Made by a program: the position numbers and the translations under genes
Notes under the pieces: generated by a model
What the model was told of the DNA's origin: nothing
What the model saw: only the letters and a program-made list of their open reading frames with translations
Databases searched by the model: none
DNA from: Chitinophaga dinghuensis
GTDB taxonomy: Bacteria > Bacteroidota > Bacteroidia > Chitinophagales > Chitinophagaceae
Length of the DNA stretch: 64,000 bases
Direction of reading: 5' to 3'
NCBI RefSeq assembly: GCF_003259435.1
Contig: NZ_QLMA01000009.1
Location: forward strand, 67,313 to 131,312
In this document: piece by piece, positions 36,528 through 46,052 of the stretch
Position numbering within the stretch: position 1 is the stretch's first letter
Layout: every line of letters starts with the position of its first letter

Positions 36528-37229
36528 TTGCATCTCCACAAAATCCGGCAAATGCAACCGGAAATACTCAAGGTAAGCATACATTAATTTCCTTCTTCTT
36601 TCCTTATTCATACTAATGCTGCCCAGCTGATCCGCTGCGGTACACTGGGACAGTGCGTCTGTCAGTTCAGAAGCGGCAGGGTCCAGGTGATGGATATGAT
36701 GCGGTGGCAGATCCGTATAATGACCTTCCTGAAGGTCCAGGTATGGCGTGTATTCAGAAAAACGGCCATTGAGTTTAAAACCCAGGTACTCTCCTACTTT
36801 TAAAGTGAAAAAGAGTGGCATGTTGGCTGCCACTGGCATTTCTGCCTTATCCAATACCTGGAAAGCGTTTTCTGCGAAATAATATAATTCCAGGTGTTGT
36901 TCCGGCTGTTTCAGACATTTTTGAAGTAATTCAATCATGTATAACGCCACCGTGTTTTTTACGATATTGAAATGCAGGGAGTTAAAAATGTAGGCCAGTT
37001 TGAACTCGGCAATGCGTTGAAGGTTTTTGATTTCCTGGTGATACACCACAAGATCCAGGATATTACCTGGTTGCAGGAGGTTGCCTCTGGCAGCTTTGGG
37101 TTTGCTGGATCTTACGCCATTAACGATATAAGATTGCATTCCAAACAGTTCAGTAAAGATGCTTACTATCACGCTGGCTTCACCGTATTTAACGGTCCTT
37201 AGTACAATGCCTCTGGTTTTGTGTAACAT
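36492..37229 (-). CDS. recO: DNA repair protein RecO
   Basis: 245 residues. The N-terminal OB fold starts HKTRGIVLRTVKYGEASVIV and continues IFTELFGMQSYIVNGVRSSK. The helical C-terminal domain follows (YMIELLQKCLKQPEQHLELY and YLEYFRLHLPDFVEM). RecO helps load RecA on single-stranded DNA coated with SSB in the RecFOR pathway. The zinc cysteines seen in some homologues are not visible, which is common in Bacteroidota. It is convergent with, and overlaps by 36 bases, the LpxH-like gene, and is divergent from the MMPL transporter gene. Confidence 0.93.
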   Translation of the reverse strand: MLHKTRGIVLRTVKYGEASVIVSIFTELFGMQSYIVNGVRSSKPKAARGNLLQPGNILDLVVYHQEIKNLQRIAEFKLAYIFNSLHFNIVKNTVALYMIELLQKCLKQPEQHLELYYFAENAFQVLDKAEMPVAANMPLFFTLKVGEYLGFKLNGRFSEYTPYLDLQEGHYTDLPPHHIHHLDPAASELTDALSQCTAADQLGSISMNKERRRKLMYAYLEYFRLHLPDFVEMQSPPILHDILDA

Positions 37230-37322
37230 GTGAATCTGTCTGCAATTTAGCTAAAAGACGGCGGTTAACAGACATCCATGATTTTAATTACCTTTACGCC
37301 CTTACCAAATTGAAAAATCCAC

Positions 37323-39731
37323 ATGTGGCAACGTTTAGCCAGCTTTGTGCTTAAATTTCGACTAACGCTACTACTGTTACTCCTGGTAACCACAGGTATT
37401 ATGGCCTGGTTTGCAACCAAAGTGCAGATGTCCTATGATTATGTAGCCACTATTCCCCATGACAATCCCAAATATCTTGAATTTCAGCAGTTTAAGAAGA
37501 AGTTCGGAGAAGATGGTAACATGATGGTGTTGGGGGTGCAAACGGATCATTTTTTTCAGAAAGATTTTTTCCATGATTACATACAGCTCAACAAGGATAT
37601 AAAAGGAATTCATTCCGTTGAAAATATCCTGAGTGTACCATTGGCGATTAACCTGGTGAAGAATGACAGCACTAAAAAGCTGGAAGCGAATCTGTTATTC
37701 AAAGGAGATTTAAATAATCAGGTAGAGATAGACAGCCTGGCCGCTGTGTTTCATACATTACCTTTTTACAAGGGCTTGTTGTATAATCCGCAGGAGCATG
37801 CATATCTGATGGCCATTTATGTGAACAAGGATGTGTTCAACTCTCCGAAACGTACGGCTGTAGTAGATTCCATCTATAAAATTACCAAAGCATTTGAAGC
37901 GAAGCAGCATACAGAAGTACGATTGAGCGGACTGCCGTTGATTCGTACAGTCATGGCCGTTAAGGTGGCAGATGAGCTGAAACTGTTTCTGAAGATATCG
38001 TTTTTATTGACGGGGTTAATCCTGTTTCTCTTCTTCCGTTCGTTTGGAGCGGTATTGATGTCGATGGTAGTAGTAGCGATTGGGGTAATCTGGTCGGTGG
38101 CTACTATCGTATTGATGGGGTATAAGATTACCTTACTGACAGGGTTGATTCCTTCATTGGTGGTGGTAATAGGGATTCCTAACTGTGTTTATTTCATAAG
38201 TAAGTATCATACCGAATATGCGAAGCACCGGAATAAGACCCGGGCTTTGGTGCGTATGATTCAGCGGATGGGTATTGTCACCTTGTTTACGAACATCACT
38301 GCGGCTATTGGTTTTGGCGTATTCTGTTTTACCAACAGCGCTATTCTGAAAGAATTTGGTGCAGTAGCGGGGTTGAACATCATGTTGATTTTCCTGATTT
38401 CCTTTATCTTCCTGCCGGCAGTATTAAGTTATTTGCCTGCGCCTAAGACGAAGCATATTTCTTATCGGGAGAGCGGGTTGTTTAATAAAGTACTGACCTT
38501 ACTGACCACGTTGGTGTTCAAATATCGTAGAGCCGTTTACGTAGTGAGTATTGTACTGGTGGGGTTATCTATTGTCGGGATGACGAGATTGCAATCAGTA
38601 GGGTATATGTTGGATGATATTCCGCATACAGATAAGTTGTATACGGATTTGAAATTTTTCGAGAAAAATTTCAAGGGGGTGATGCCTTTGGAAATTGCGG
38701 TAGATACGAAGAAAAAGAATGGCGTCATCAATTTACAGACCTTAAGTAAGCTGGATGAGTTAACGCAACTGATAGCGGCGCAGCCTGATTTTGCTCGTCC
38801 ATTGTCGGTGGTGGAGGGAATCAAGTTTGCGAAGCAGGCTTATTATAATGGCGACAGCAGTAACTATGCGGTGCCGAATCAGTTTGATTTGGGTTTCTTA
38901 GCGCCGTATCTGCGTATGAAAGCGCCGGCGGGATCTACTGCGAATACTACTTTCTCCAGGTTGGTGAATTCCTTTATGGATAGTAGCAAGCAGGTAGCGA
39001 GGGTGAGTGTGAATATGGCGGATGTAGGTTCAAAGAGACTGCCATTACTTCTGGATTCATTGCGTCCGCAGGTGAACCGGATTTTTGACAGCAGTAAGTA
39101 TACCGTAACGTTTACAGGGACCAGTGTGATATTCCAGGAAGGGACCCGTTTTATCATCAGTGGTTTAACGGAGAGTATATTACTGGCTTTTGTGTTGATC
39201 ATGGTGTGTATGTTGTATTTATTCCGTTCCTGGAGGATGTTAATAATATCGTTGATCCCGAATATTATTCCATTGGTGGTAACGGCAGGTGTGATGGGAT
39301 GGTTGGGGGTTCCGTTGAAGCCTTCTACTGTGTTGGTATTTAGTGTGGCTTTGGGTATAGCCATTGACGTTACGATTCGATTCCTGGTGAATTTCAAGCA
39401 GGAGTTGCCGCATCATGATTTGAATATCTCGGAGACGGTGAAGCAAACTATTCATGAAACGGGCTTGAGTATTATATACACGTCGCTGATATTGTTTGCA
39501 GGGTTTATGATATTTAGTTTTTCTGAGTTTGGAGGAACGAAAGCGTTAGGATGGTTAACTTCGTTGACTTTGATAGTAGCGATGGTTACAAATCTGACTA
39601 TACTGCCGGCATTGTTATTGTGGATGGAGAAAGCGTTGTTAAAACAAGCAAAGAAGAAGGAGTTGTGGAAGCCTTTGGATGAGGAAGAAGATATCGCCAT
39701 TGATCAACTGGGCGTGAAAGATACGGAGTAG
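37323..39731 (+). CDS. MMPL/RND family membrane transporter
   Basis: 802 residues with the RND plan of two repeats. Each repeat has one helix (about 10-30 and 400-420), a large periplasmic domain and a block of five helices (about 215-375 and 620-770). The helical blocks contain the sterol-sensing-like sequences AIGVIWSVATIVLMGYKITL and VTAGVMGWLGVPLKPSTVLV. It is smaller than AcrB-type pumps and resembles the MMPL/HpnN-like exporters that move lipids or hydrophobic molecules at the inner membrane. There are no partner adaptor or outer-membrane genes beside it. Substrate unknown. It ends at a strong terminator. Confidence 0.88.
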   Translation: MWQRLASFVLKFRLTLLLLLLVTTGIMAWFATKVQMSYDYVATIPHDNPKYLEFQQFKKKFGEDGNMMVLGVQTDHFFQKDFFHDYIQLNKDIKGIHSVENILSVPLAINLVKNDSTKKLEANLLFKGDLNNQVEIDSLAAVFHTLPFYKGLLYNPQEHAYLMAIYVNKDVFNSPKRTAVVDSIYKITKAFEAKQHTEVRLSGLPLIRTVMAVKVADELKLFLKISFLLTGLILFLFFRSFGAVLMSMVVVAIGVIWSVATIVLMGYKITLLTGLIPSLVVVIGIPNCVYFISKYHTEYAKHRNKTRALVRMIQRMGIVTLFTNITAAIGFGVFCFTNSAILKEFGAVAGLNIMLIFLISFIFLPAVLSYLPAPKTKHISYRESGLFNKVLTLLTTLVFKYRRAVYVVSIVLVGLSIVGMTRLQSVGYMLDDIPHTDKLYTDLKFFEKNFKGVMPLEIAVDTKKKNGVINLQTLSKLDELTQLIAAQPDFARPLSVVEGIKFAKQAYYNGDSSNYAVPNQFDLGFLAPYLRMKAPAGSTANTTFSRLVNSFMDSSKQVARVSVNMADVGSKRLPLLLDSLRPQVNRIFDSSKYTVTFTGTSVIFQEGTRFIISGLTESILLAFVLIMVCMLYLFRSWRMLIISLIPNIIPLVVTAGVMGWLGVPLKPSTVLVFSVALGIAIDVTIRFLVNFKQELPHHDLNISETVKQTIHETGLSIIYTSLILFAGFMIFSFSEFGGTKALGWLTSLTLIVAMVTNLTILPALLLWMEKALLKQAKKKELWKPLDEEEDIAIDQLGVKDTE

Positions 39732-39762
39732 ATAAATTGAGTAGTACGTTATAATTTTCGAG

Positions 39763-39797
39763 AAGCAGTGGTATCCTTTGGGTATCACTGCTTTTTT
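39763..39797 (+). terminator. Intrinsic terminator of the MMPL gene
   Basis: AAGCAGTGGTATCC and GGGTATCACTGCTT form a 14-bp stem with two G-T pairs and a short TTT loop, followed by TTTTT. Confidence 0.92.
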
Positions 39798-39952
39798 CGT
39801 TTTTGTGTATGTTTTTCCACATGTTTTGCTAAAAGATCTGCTAAAGTGGATAAGAAAACGCTTTGAAATTATCCAGTGAAAAACGTTTATCCGTCATATT
39901 TACCGTTCATCACAAAACTGTATATTTCCACATAAAAAAGTGAGAGGTTTAG

Positions 39953-39961
39953 AATGCCATT
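39953..39961. repeat. Left copy of a 9-bp inverted repeat flanking the transposase-derived gene
   Basis: AATGCCATT here is the inverse of AATGGCATT at 40689-40697. It lies within a small imperfect palindrome (GGTTTAGAATG / CATTCTAACC, 39946-39966). It may be a relic of terminal inverted repeats, but is short. Confidence 0.3.
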
Positions 39962-39975
39962 CTAACCACTAGTTC

Positions 39976-40677
39976 ATGAAAAACAAATACTTAAAGGGCG
40001 CTCATTTATCTGAGCGGAAATTTAAGGAGATCTTACGGCTGTTCGCCGATGATCTTACTGCCACGCAGATAGCGAATATCAGCGGAGTAAGCAGGGTAAC
40101 TATCAATAGTTACTTAAAAAAGTTAAGGAGTCAGATTGCTCGTTATTGTGAGACGTTGCATCCTGTTCCTTTACCTGTGACAGTAATTTATGAGCGGGAA
40201 TTATTATCCCGTGTTGACCAGGAAGAGGATACCCTGGTCGCAGTTAAATCAGAAGTTGACAAGGCAGTAAAGCCGGTCATTTTTGGAATTATTAAGAAGG
40301 GAGACCGGTTACATACTGAGATTCTCCCGGATGTAACGAGATCGATGATTCATGCTGCTACACGTGGCAGATCGGTTTTGGAGAAGATTAACACGACAGA
40401 GCGTTTGCGCAATTACACTGGCGTTGTGGATCTGGGACAATATCGTTTATATCGGTTGAATACTAAGCCGGCGGATTCGTCCGGCACGCCGCAGATGGAT
40501 GAAGTAGATGCTTTCTGGGGGCTTACCAAACATCGTTTGGCGAAGTTCAAGGGGCTGAACAGAAACACTGCTTATTTACATTTAAAAGAGTGTGAATTCA
40601 GGTTCAATTATCGTAGTGATGATTTATTTACGGTGTTGATCGAATTACTGAAAACATACCCACTGACATTATCCTAA
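39976..40677 (+). CDS. IS1595-type transposase-derived protein with degenerate catalytic site
   Basis: 233 residues, the length of IS1595 (ISPna2/ISXO2-like) transposases. The N-terminal helix-turn-helix (FKEILRLFADDLTATQIAN, then GVSRVTINSYLKKL) and the C-terminal signature (FWGLTKHRLAKFKGLNRNTA, then YLHLKECEFRFNYRSDDL) are well kept. The catalytic positions are not: by comparison with the family pattern, the first Asp (in VDESYFG) is Y72, the second (SDGW) is E142 and the final N-x-x-E before SFW is D175-x-x-D178. The frame is intact and ends 21 bases before its own terminator. This looks like a gene kept for DNA binding rather than transposition. Its large AT-rich downstream gap leads to the SusCD cluster. 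The alignment is by eye. Confidence 0.8.
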   Translation: MKNKYLKGAHLSERKFKEILRLFADDLTATQIANISGVSRVTINSYLKKLRSQIARYCETLHPVPLPVTVIYERELLSRVDQEEDTLVAVKSEVDKAVKPVIFGIIKKGDRLHTEILPDVTRSMIHAATRGRSVLEKINTTERLRNYTGVVDLGQYRLYRLNTKPADSSGTPQMDEVDAFWGLTKHRLAKFKGLNRNTAYLHLKECEFRFNYRSDDLFTVLIELLKTYPLTLS

Positions 40678-40688
40678 TTTCTTCACCT

Positions 40689-40697
40689 AATGGCATT
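40689..40697. repeat. Right copy of the 9-bp inverted repeat
   Basis: AATGGCATT, inverse of the block at 39953-39961, lies 12 bases after the stop codon of the transposase-derived gene. Confidence 0.3.
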
Positions 40698-40698
40698 T

Positions 40699-40733
40699 AC
40701 CCGGACCGGCATGGCTGTCGGCCGGGTTTTTTT
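40699..40733 (+). terminator. Intrinsic terminator of the transposase-derived gene
   Basis: ACCCGG pairs with CCGGGT around an imperfect GC-rich inner stem (CCGGC with GTCGG) and is followed by seven T. Confidence 0.8.
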
Positions 40734-41247
40734 ATATATGTTAATGGTTTGAAATAAAACTAAAAAATCTGCCTGAGCTGGTTTTCAACAGATATATTAA
40801 TATATCATATTTATTACGTATTATTATGTATTGGCAAATAAGTATTATAATAATATAATATGTTAAAGAAACGTTAATACTTTGTTATCTAGATGTTATT
40901 AGCAAATTAAAAACTTTAAATTTTTGTTAATAATGAATATATTTGAGCTCGATTAAAAATTTCTAATAGGAAATTGCTTACGAGGGAAAGAGGAACATAC
41001 TTCTGATTTGAAATTAATTAGATAGATTACAACGAAGTATATTTATTCGTGTTACTGGTCAACTTTTGGGGAGGAAACAACGATAAACCGTTAACCGGTT
41101 AACCTATTCAACCAACTTCTCCAGATTTAGAATTAAGCAAGTACCTTCTGTTTAACCTTTTATTGTACATATCAGTTCCTTTTCTCAACCAAGAGGCGCT
41201 GAGAGAAAGCTTTTTTATTAACCAAACAACAAGCTAACAAAATGCTT
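40734..41247. other. Long AT-rich leader of the first SusC gene
   Basis: About 510 bases without a gene, very AT-rich on the left (40740-40980). A TATATTTG (-7-like) stands at 40938-40945, about 300 bases before the start. Close to the gene is TTCCTTTTCTC...GAGAGAAAG, a weak complementary pair. Confidence 0.5.
40938..40945 (+). promoter_or_regulatory. Candidate -7 element (TATATTTG) upstream of SusC1
   Basis: TATATTTG is an exact match to TAnnTTTG; the same octamer occurs upstream of the other two SusC genes. It would give a leader of about 295 bases. The region is very AT-rich, so a chance match is possible. Confidence 0.3.
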
Positions 41248-44200
41248 ATGAGGAAATTGTTATTTCTCCTCCTGGCCGTGCTATGCTTTGGCGGGCAGGT
41301 CATCGCACAGAGCCGCACTGTTACGGGTAAGGTTACAGATGGCCGAGACGGCTCCCCTATTCCTGGTGTGACTATCCATCTAAAAGGTTCCAATGTAGGA
41401 ACTACATCCACTGCAGATGGAACTTACAAGATCACTGTTAGCGAAAATGCTGTGTTGGTGTACTCTTTCGTGGGTTACCTGTCACAGGAATTACCAGCTA
41501 ACAAAGATGTTATTAATGTAAAATTAGCGAACGACGACAAGCAATTGAGTGAAGTAGTTGTTACGGGTTACACACAAGTTGACCGTAAGAAACTGGTAAG
41601 CTCCATTGCGGAAGTTGGTTCCAAGCAAATTGAGAACGTTCCTGTTACTGACGTAAACCAGGTGCTGCAAGGTCGTGCACCAGGTGTGGTGAGTGCTTCA
41701 GGTTCTGGTCAGCCAGGTTCTAAACAGAATGTGGCTATCCGTGGTATCGGCTCTCTGAACGCTGGCGCTAGTCCGCTGTATGTTATTGACGGTGTTATCA
41801 TGAATACCGGTCAGTATAACTACGACGTACAAACGCAATCCAGCGATGTATTGGCGAATATCAACCCGAATGATATTGAAACTATTAACGTACTGAAAGA
41901 TGCATCTGCTACTGCACTGTATGGTGCTCGTGGTAGCAATGGCGTTATCGTAATCAATACCAAAAAAGGTAAAGCTGGTACTTCTAAAGTTAACTTTAAA
42001 GCACAGTATGGCTTTAACTCCCCTAGCTTTGGTAACTGGAAATTGATGAATGCTCAACAAGCGTTTGACTATCAGCGCCTGTTATATGCTAACGCTGGTT
42101 ACTCTCAGGCTGACATCGAGGAAATTGTTCCTGATTCTCTCCTGAAACATTCATTCGACTGGAATAAAGCCGCTTTCCAAAACGGTCATACCCAGAACTA
42201 TGAAATCAATTCCAGCGGTGGTAATGATAGAACTAAATACTACCTCTCTGGTTCTTACTTCAGCCAAGATGGTGCTATGATTTATTCTGGTATCAAACGT
42301 TATTCTGTTGTGTCTAACCTGCAACACCAGGTGAATGACAGAATTGACATCGGAATGAACATGAACCTGTCTTATATCGATATGGATAACTCTGGTGCTG
42401 GTAACCGTTATAGCAGCCCGCTGTTCGGTAACTTCGCCAACAATCCATTACTGCCTGCATACAAACCTGATGGTACCCTGTATACTGGTCTGGAAGATTA
42501 CTGGCAAGACAATTCCAACACCGGAGATAACTTCCTGTATTCCGCTGCTGTGAATAAGAATATTAACCAGAACTTCCGTGGTCTCGGTAAACTTTACCTG
42601 AACTACAAATTCACTGACTGGTTGAAATTCTCTCAAACTGTGGCTGCAGACTTCATCTACGGTCATAACAAATCATACTTTGATCCAACCACCGGTGACG
42701 GTTACAATGGTGCAGATCCTGGTATGAGTGGCGACCTGGTAGAAGGACAGCAAATGAGCAGAACTATCACCAGCCAAACATCTCTGCACGGTAACTTCAA
42801 CGTGGGTAGCAAACATCAGTTTGATTACCTGGCGATGATGGAGTACAGCCCAACCCACTTCGAAGCATTCAATGCTGAAGGCGTAGGTTTTGGTAGCGGT
42901 AAAATCCGTGTACTGGATGCAGCTTCTAAGCCTCAGACAGTAGGTGGTTCCTCTAACGATTACAGATTCCTGTCTTACCTGGGTCAGATCAACTATACTT
43001 TCAATAACAAATACTACCTGACTGCTTCTATCAGAAATGATGGTTCCAGCCGTTTTGGTCAGGATAGAAAATATGGTACCTTCTACTCAATTGGTGCTTC
43101 CTGGAGAGTAATTGATGAGAGCTTCATGAAGTCTCAGACCATCTTCAATGATCTGAAACTTCGTCTGAGCTATGGTTCTACTGGTAATGCTGATTTCGGT
43201 AACTACCAATCCATGCAGCTCTACAAATATGATGTTGCTTACAATGGTTTGCCTGCAAGCCGTCCTAGCCAGATGGGTAACCCTTACCTGACTTGGGAAA
43301 GAAGTAACAATAGCAACCTCGGTATTGATATGGCATTCCTGCATAGCCGTCTGACTGCTTCTGTTGATCTGTATTACAAGAAAACATTCAACATGTTGCA
43401 GAACCGTCCGCTGTCTCCAACCTCCGGTTTCGGAAGCGTTGCACAGAACATCGGAAGTATGTCTAACAAAGGTATAGAGGCTACTATCTCTTCCAGAAAC
43501 GTTGTAGGTCGCGACTTCCAATGGTCTACCGATGTTACCTTCGGTATGAACAGAAACAAAATCCTTTCTCTGTATAATAACCAGGACATTATCAACCCAA
43601 CCGATGCTGATGGTAATGGTTATACCGGAACTATCCTGCGCGTAGGTATGCCAGCTTATACCTGGTATCTGAAAGAGTGGGCTGGTGTAGATCCTGCAAA
43701 TGGTGATCCACTGTGGTATACTGCTGATGGTAAAACTACCAACAACGTAAACCTGGCTAACTACAGAACATTTGGCGCTACTATGCCAAGATATACTATT
43801 GGTTTTAACAACACCTTTACTTACAAAAACTTCACGCTGTCTGCATTCTTCTATGGTTCTCAAGGCAACCAGGTAATCAACGGTGCTGCAAGATATGGTG
43901 ATGCTGATGGTGCTCGTCCAAACTGGAACTACGCTGTAATGGCTGGTGGTAACTACTGGACTAAACCAGGCGATATCGCTGCAAGACCTAAACCAATTGC
44001 TGGTGGTAACAAAAACTCTGTTGCGTTATCTACCCGTTTCCTGGAAGATGGTTCTTACATCCGTCTGCGTAACCTGACACTGGGTTATAACCTGCCTAAA
44101 GAATGGTTGAAAGCGGCTAAAATCCAGAACATCCGTGTGTATGCTCAAGGACAGAACCTGCTGACAATCACTGGCTACACTGGTGTTGATCCAGAACTTG

Positions 44201-44274
44201 ACTTTACTGGTTATGAATTCTTCAAATATCCTGTTAGTAAGAGTGTAAGCTTCGGTGTTGATATTACCTTATAA
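41248..44274 (+). CDS. SusC/RagA-type TonB-dependent outer-membrane transporter (first pair)
   Basis: 1008 residues from the ATG at 41248; an in-frame ATG at 41242 is possible, but the context GCTTATGA matches the other two SusC starts. The order is: signal peptide ending GQVIAQS; carboxypeptidase-regulatory-like domain (TVTGKVTDGRDGSPIPGVTI) at about 22-110; TonB box region (SEVVVTGYT); plug with NVAIRGIGSLNAG and VLKDASATALYGARGSNGVI; and a 22-strand barrel ending in an aromatic SVSFGVDITL. There is no N-terminal STN signalling domain, so no direct link to an anti-sigma factor. It forms the outer-membrane channel capped by the SusD lipoprotein encoded 19 bases downstream. Substrate unknown. 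Confidence 0.95.
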   Translation: MRKLLFLLLAVLCFGGQVIAQSRTVTGKVTDGRDGSPIPGVTIHLKGSNVGTTSTADGTYKITVSENAVLVYSFVGYLSQELPANKDVINVKLANDDKQLSEVVVTGYTQVDRKKLVSSIAEVGSKQIENVPVTDVNQVLQGRAPGVVSASGSGQPGSKQNVAIRGIGSLNAGASPLYVIDGVIMNTGQYNYDVQTQSSDVLANINPNDIETINVLKDASATALYGARGSNGVIVINTKKGKAGTSKVNFKAQYGFNSPSFGNWKLMNAQQAFDYQRLLYANAGYSQADIEEIVPDSLLKHSFDWNKAAFQNGHTQNYEINSSGGNDRTKYYLSGSYFSQDGAMIYSGIKRYSVVSNLQHQVNDRIDIGMNMNLSYIDMDNSGAGNRYSSPLFGNFANNPLLPAYKPDGTLYTGLEDYWQDNSNTGDNFLYSAAVNKNINQNFRGLGKLYLNYKFTDWLKFSQTVAADFIYGHNKSYFDPTTGDGYNGADPGMSGDLVEGQQMSRTITSQTSLHGNFNVGSKHQFDYLAMMEYSPTHFEAFNAEGVGFGSGKIRVLDAASKPQTVGGSSNDYRFLSYLGQINYTFNNKYYLTASIRNDGSSRFGQDRKYGTFYSIGASWRVIDESFMKSQTIFNDLKLRLSYGSTGNADFGNYQSMQLYKYDVAYNGLPASRPSQMGNPYLTWERSNNSNLGIDMAFLHSRLTASVDLYYKKTFNMLQNRPLSPTSGFGSVAQNIGSMSNKGIEATISSRNVVGRDFQWSTDVTFGMNRNKILSLYNNQDIINPTDADGNGYTGTILRVGMPAYTWYLKEWAGVDPANGDPLWYTADGKTTNNVNLANYRTFGATMPRYTIGFNNTFTYKNFTLSAFFYGSQGNQVINGAARYGDADGARPNWNYAVMAGGNYWTKPGDIAARPKPIAGGNKNSVALSTRFLEDGSYIRLRNLTLGYNLPKEWLKAAKIQNIRVYAQGQNLLTITGYTGVDPELDFTGYEFFKYPVSKSVSFGVDITL

Positions 44275-44293
44275 ACTTAAAGTTGCAATTATT

Positions 44294-45679
44294 ATGAAAA
44301 GATATATCATTGGTTTGATGGCAGCAGGTTTATTTCTTCAATCCTGCGCTGGCAAGCTGGAAGTAAAGCCATATGACTCTCTGGTAGACGGTGAGGCTTT
44401 GGGAACATTTGACCAGGTAAGCGTTGCACTTAACGGCGTATATGATGGTCTGCAGAGTACTTCTTACTACGGTCGTAACTATTGGGTAATGACAGAAGTA
44501 AACGGTGATAACGTTTATATTGCTCGTTCCAACAGTAACCGTTTTCTGAGTAGCTTCCGTCACGATTATACCACGCAGGATGCTGATGTGGAGTCTTTGT
44601 GGAAAGCAGTATACCAGGGTATTCTTCGTGCTGACAGAGTAATTACAGCAGTTGATGCTGTAAAAGGAGACCAGGCAGCGAAGGATTTGGTGAAAGGCCA
44701 GGCGCTCGTACTGCGTGCTATGATGCATTTTGATCTGGTAAAAGTATATGCAAGACCATATGCACAAGGTAATGGCAGCCAGTTAGGCGTTCCTATCAAA
44801 TTGAAATTTGAGGATACTTATCCTCAGCGTAATACCGTGAAAGAAGTTTATGATCAGGTTATTCTTGATCTGACTACTGGTCGCGATCTTCTGAAAAATG
44901 CAGATCCTTCTGATAAGTATCACGTAAATGCCAATACTGCTACTGCATTACTGGCAAGAGTGTACCTGCAGAAAGGCGATAACGCAAATGCAGCAATTGA
45001 ATCTGCTAAATTAATTGGTGGCGGCGATTACTCTCTGTTACCATCTTCTGCAAACTTCTACAACGTACCAGGTAGCGATGAAGAGATCTTCACCCTGCGT
45101 TTTGTGGATAATGAGTCTGCCGGTTCTGATAACATCGGTCAGATGTATCTGAAACCAGGTTATGGCGATGTACGCGTATCTCCAGATCTGTACAGCACCT
45201 TCGATGCTGCTGACAGCCGTCTGGTATACCTCGGTAAAATGGCTACTGAAACGGTGAACCAAAAGTACACTGGTCAAGGTGGCGTAGCTGGTGCAACCAG
45301 TCCTAAACTGGTTCGTCTTGCTGAAATGTACCTGATCCACGCAGAAGCTGTGAGCACTACTGATCCTGCTACTGCCCTGAATGATCTGAATGAAATCAGA
45401 ACAAACAGAGGTTTACAACCGCTGGTAACTGTTGCTCCTGCTGCAATGTTGGATTCTGTTCTGGCTGAAAGTCGCCGCGAATTCATGTTCGAAGGTCACC
45501 GCTATTTCGATTTGCTGAGAAATGGTAAAGGTGTAACTCGTAACATGTGTGGTAGCTCTTTAGAAATTACAGCGCCATGTACTATTGCTCCAGATGCATA
45601 CAATCTGATCTACCCTATTCCACAGGCAGAGAAGAACGTAAACCCAGGTATTACACAGAATACCGGTTATGGTCAATAA
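44294..45679 (+). CDS. SusD/RagB-type outer-membrane lipoprotein (first pair)
   Basis: 461 residues from the ATG at 44294, which gives a lipoprotein signal (MKRYIIGLMAAGLFLQSC). The TPR-rich SusD fold is visible: FDQVSVALNGVYDGLQSTSY, LVLRAMMHFDLVKVYARPYA (the family RAxxYFxLVxxYG-like motif), YDQVILDLTTGRDLL, and the C-terminal LVRLAEMYLIHAEA, NEIRTNRGL, ESRREFMFEGHRYFDLLR and LIYPIPQAEKNVNPG. It is at the short end for SusD proteins. It caps the SusC channel and binds the substrate at the surface. The gene ends at a strong terminator. Confidence 0.94.
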   Translation: MKRYIIGLMAAGLFLQSCAGKLEVKPYDSLVDGEALGTFDQVSVALNGVYDGLQSTSYYGRNYWVMTEVNGDNVYIARSNSNRFLSSFRHDYTTQDADVESLWKAVYQGILRADRVITAVDAVKGDQAAKDLVKGQALVLRAMMHFDLVKVYARPYAQGNGSQLGVPIKLKFEDTYPQRNTVKEVYDQVILDLTTGRDLLKNADPSDKYHVNANTATALLARVYLQKGDNANAAIESAKLIGGGDYSLLPSSANFYNVPGSDEEIFTLRFVDNESAGSDNIGQMYLKPGYGDVRVSPDLYSTFDAADSRLVYLGKMATETVNQKYTGQGGVAGATSPKLVRLAEMYLIHAEAVSTTDPATALNDLNEIRTNRGLQPLVTVAPAAMLDSVLAESRREFMFEGHRYFDLLRNGKGVTRNMCGSSLEITAPCTIAPDAYNLIYPIPQAEKNVNPGITQNTGYGQ

Positions 45680-45698
45680 TTAAAGTGTTATAACACAT

Positions 45699-45739
45699 AA
45701 AAAAAAGCGCTCCGCCATTTGGTGGGGCGCTTTTTTTTT
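45699..45739 (+). terminator. Intrinsic terminator of the first SusCD pair
   Basis: AGCGCTCCGCCA and TGGTGGGGCGCT pair along 12 bases, with two G-T pairs, and are followed by nine T. Confidence 0.93.
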
Positions 45740-46052
45740 AGGCCATATATTGCATATATTTCCTCCTCTTTTACAGAACCTTATGAATATTTCACCTGTT
45801 TTAGTTAAGATGCCTACCTAAATATTCGTATTTAATAAAAAAATTATAGTGATATATTTGATTAAGGAAACAAAATCTAGAACATCGCTGTTATTACCCT
45901 GTTATTTAACAAATCTTTAGGTAAAATCATATGTAAAGTTAATTGCACCTGTATGGCAACTAGTCACTGTTATACAGTTTAGGTTACTGCTTATAGGGTG
46001 AATAGCCCCGTTACGTTAACTTCTTTTATTGTCAATCAAAACCAAGTCGCTT
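45740..46052. other. AT-rich leader of the second SusC gene
   Basis: About 310 bases without a gene. It contains TATATTTG at 45853-45860, and just before the start a stretch (AATCAAAACCAAGTCGCTT) resembling the leader of the third SusC gene (AATCAAGATCGCTT). Confidence 0.5.
45853..45860 (+). promoter_or_regulatory. Candidate -7 element (TATATTTG) upstream of SusC2
   Basis: Exact TAnnTTTG match about 193 bases upstream of the ATG, with TTTA (not TTTG) 18 bases further upstream. It is shared with the leaders of SusC1 and SusC3. Confidence 0.35.

Noticed and set aside
40678-41247. Possible replication origin or phage attachment site in the AT-rich gap.
   Set aside because: No DnaA boxes, iterons, integrase or tRNA were seen; the AT-rich sequence fits a long SusC leader.
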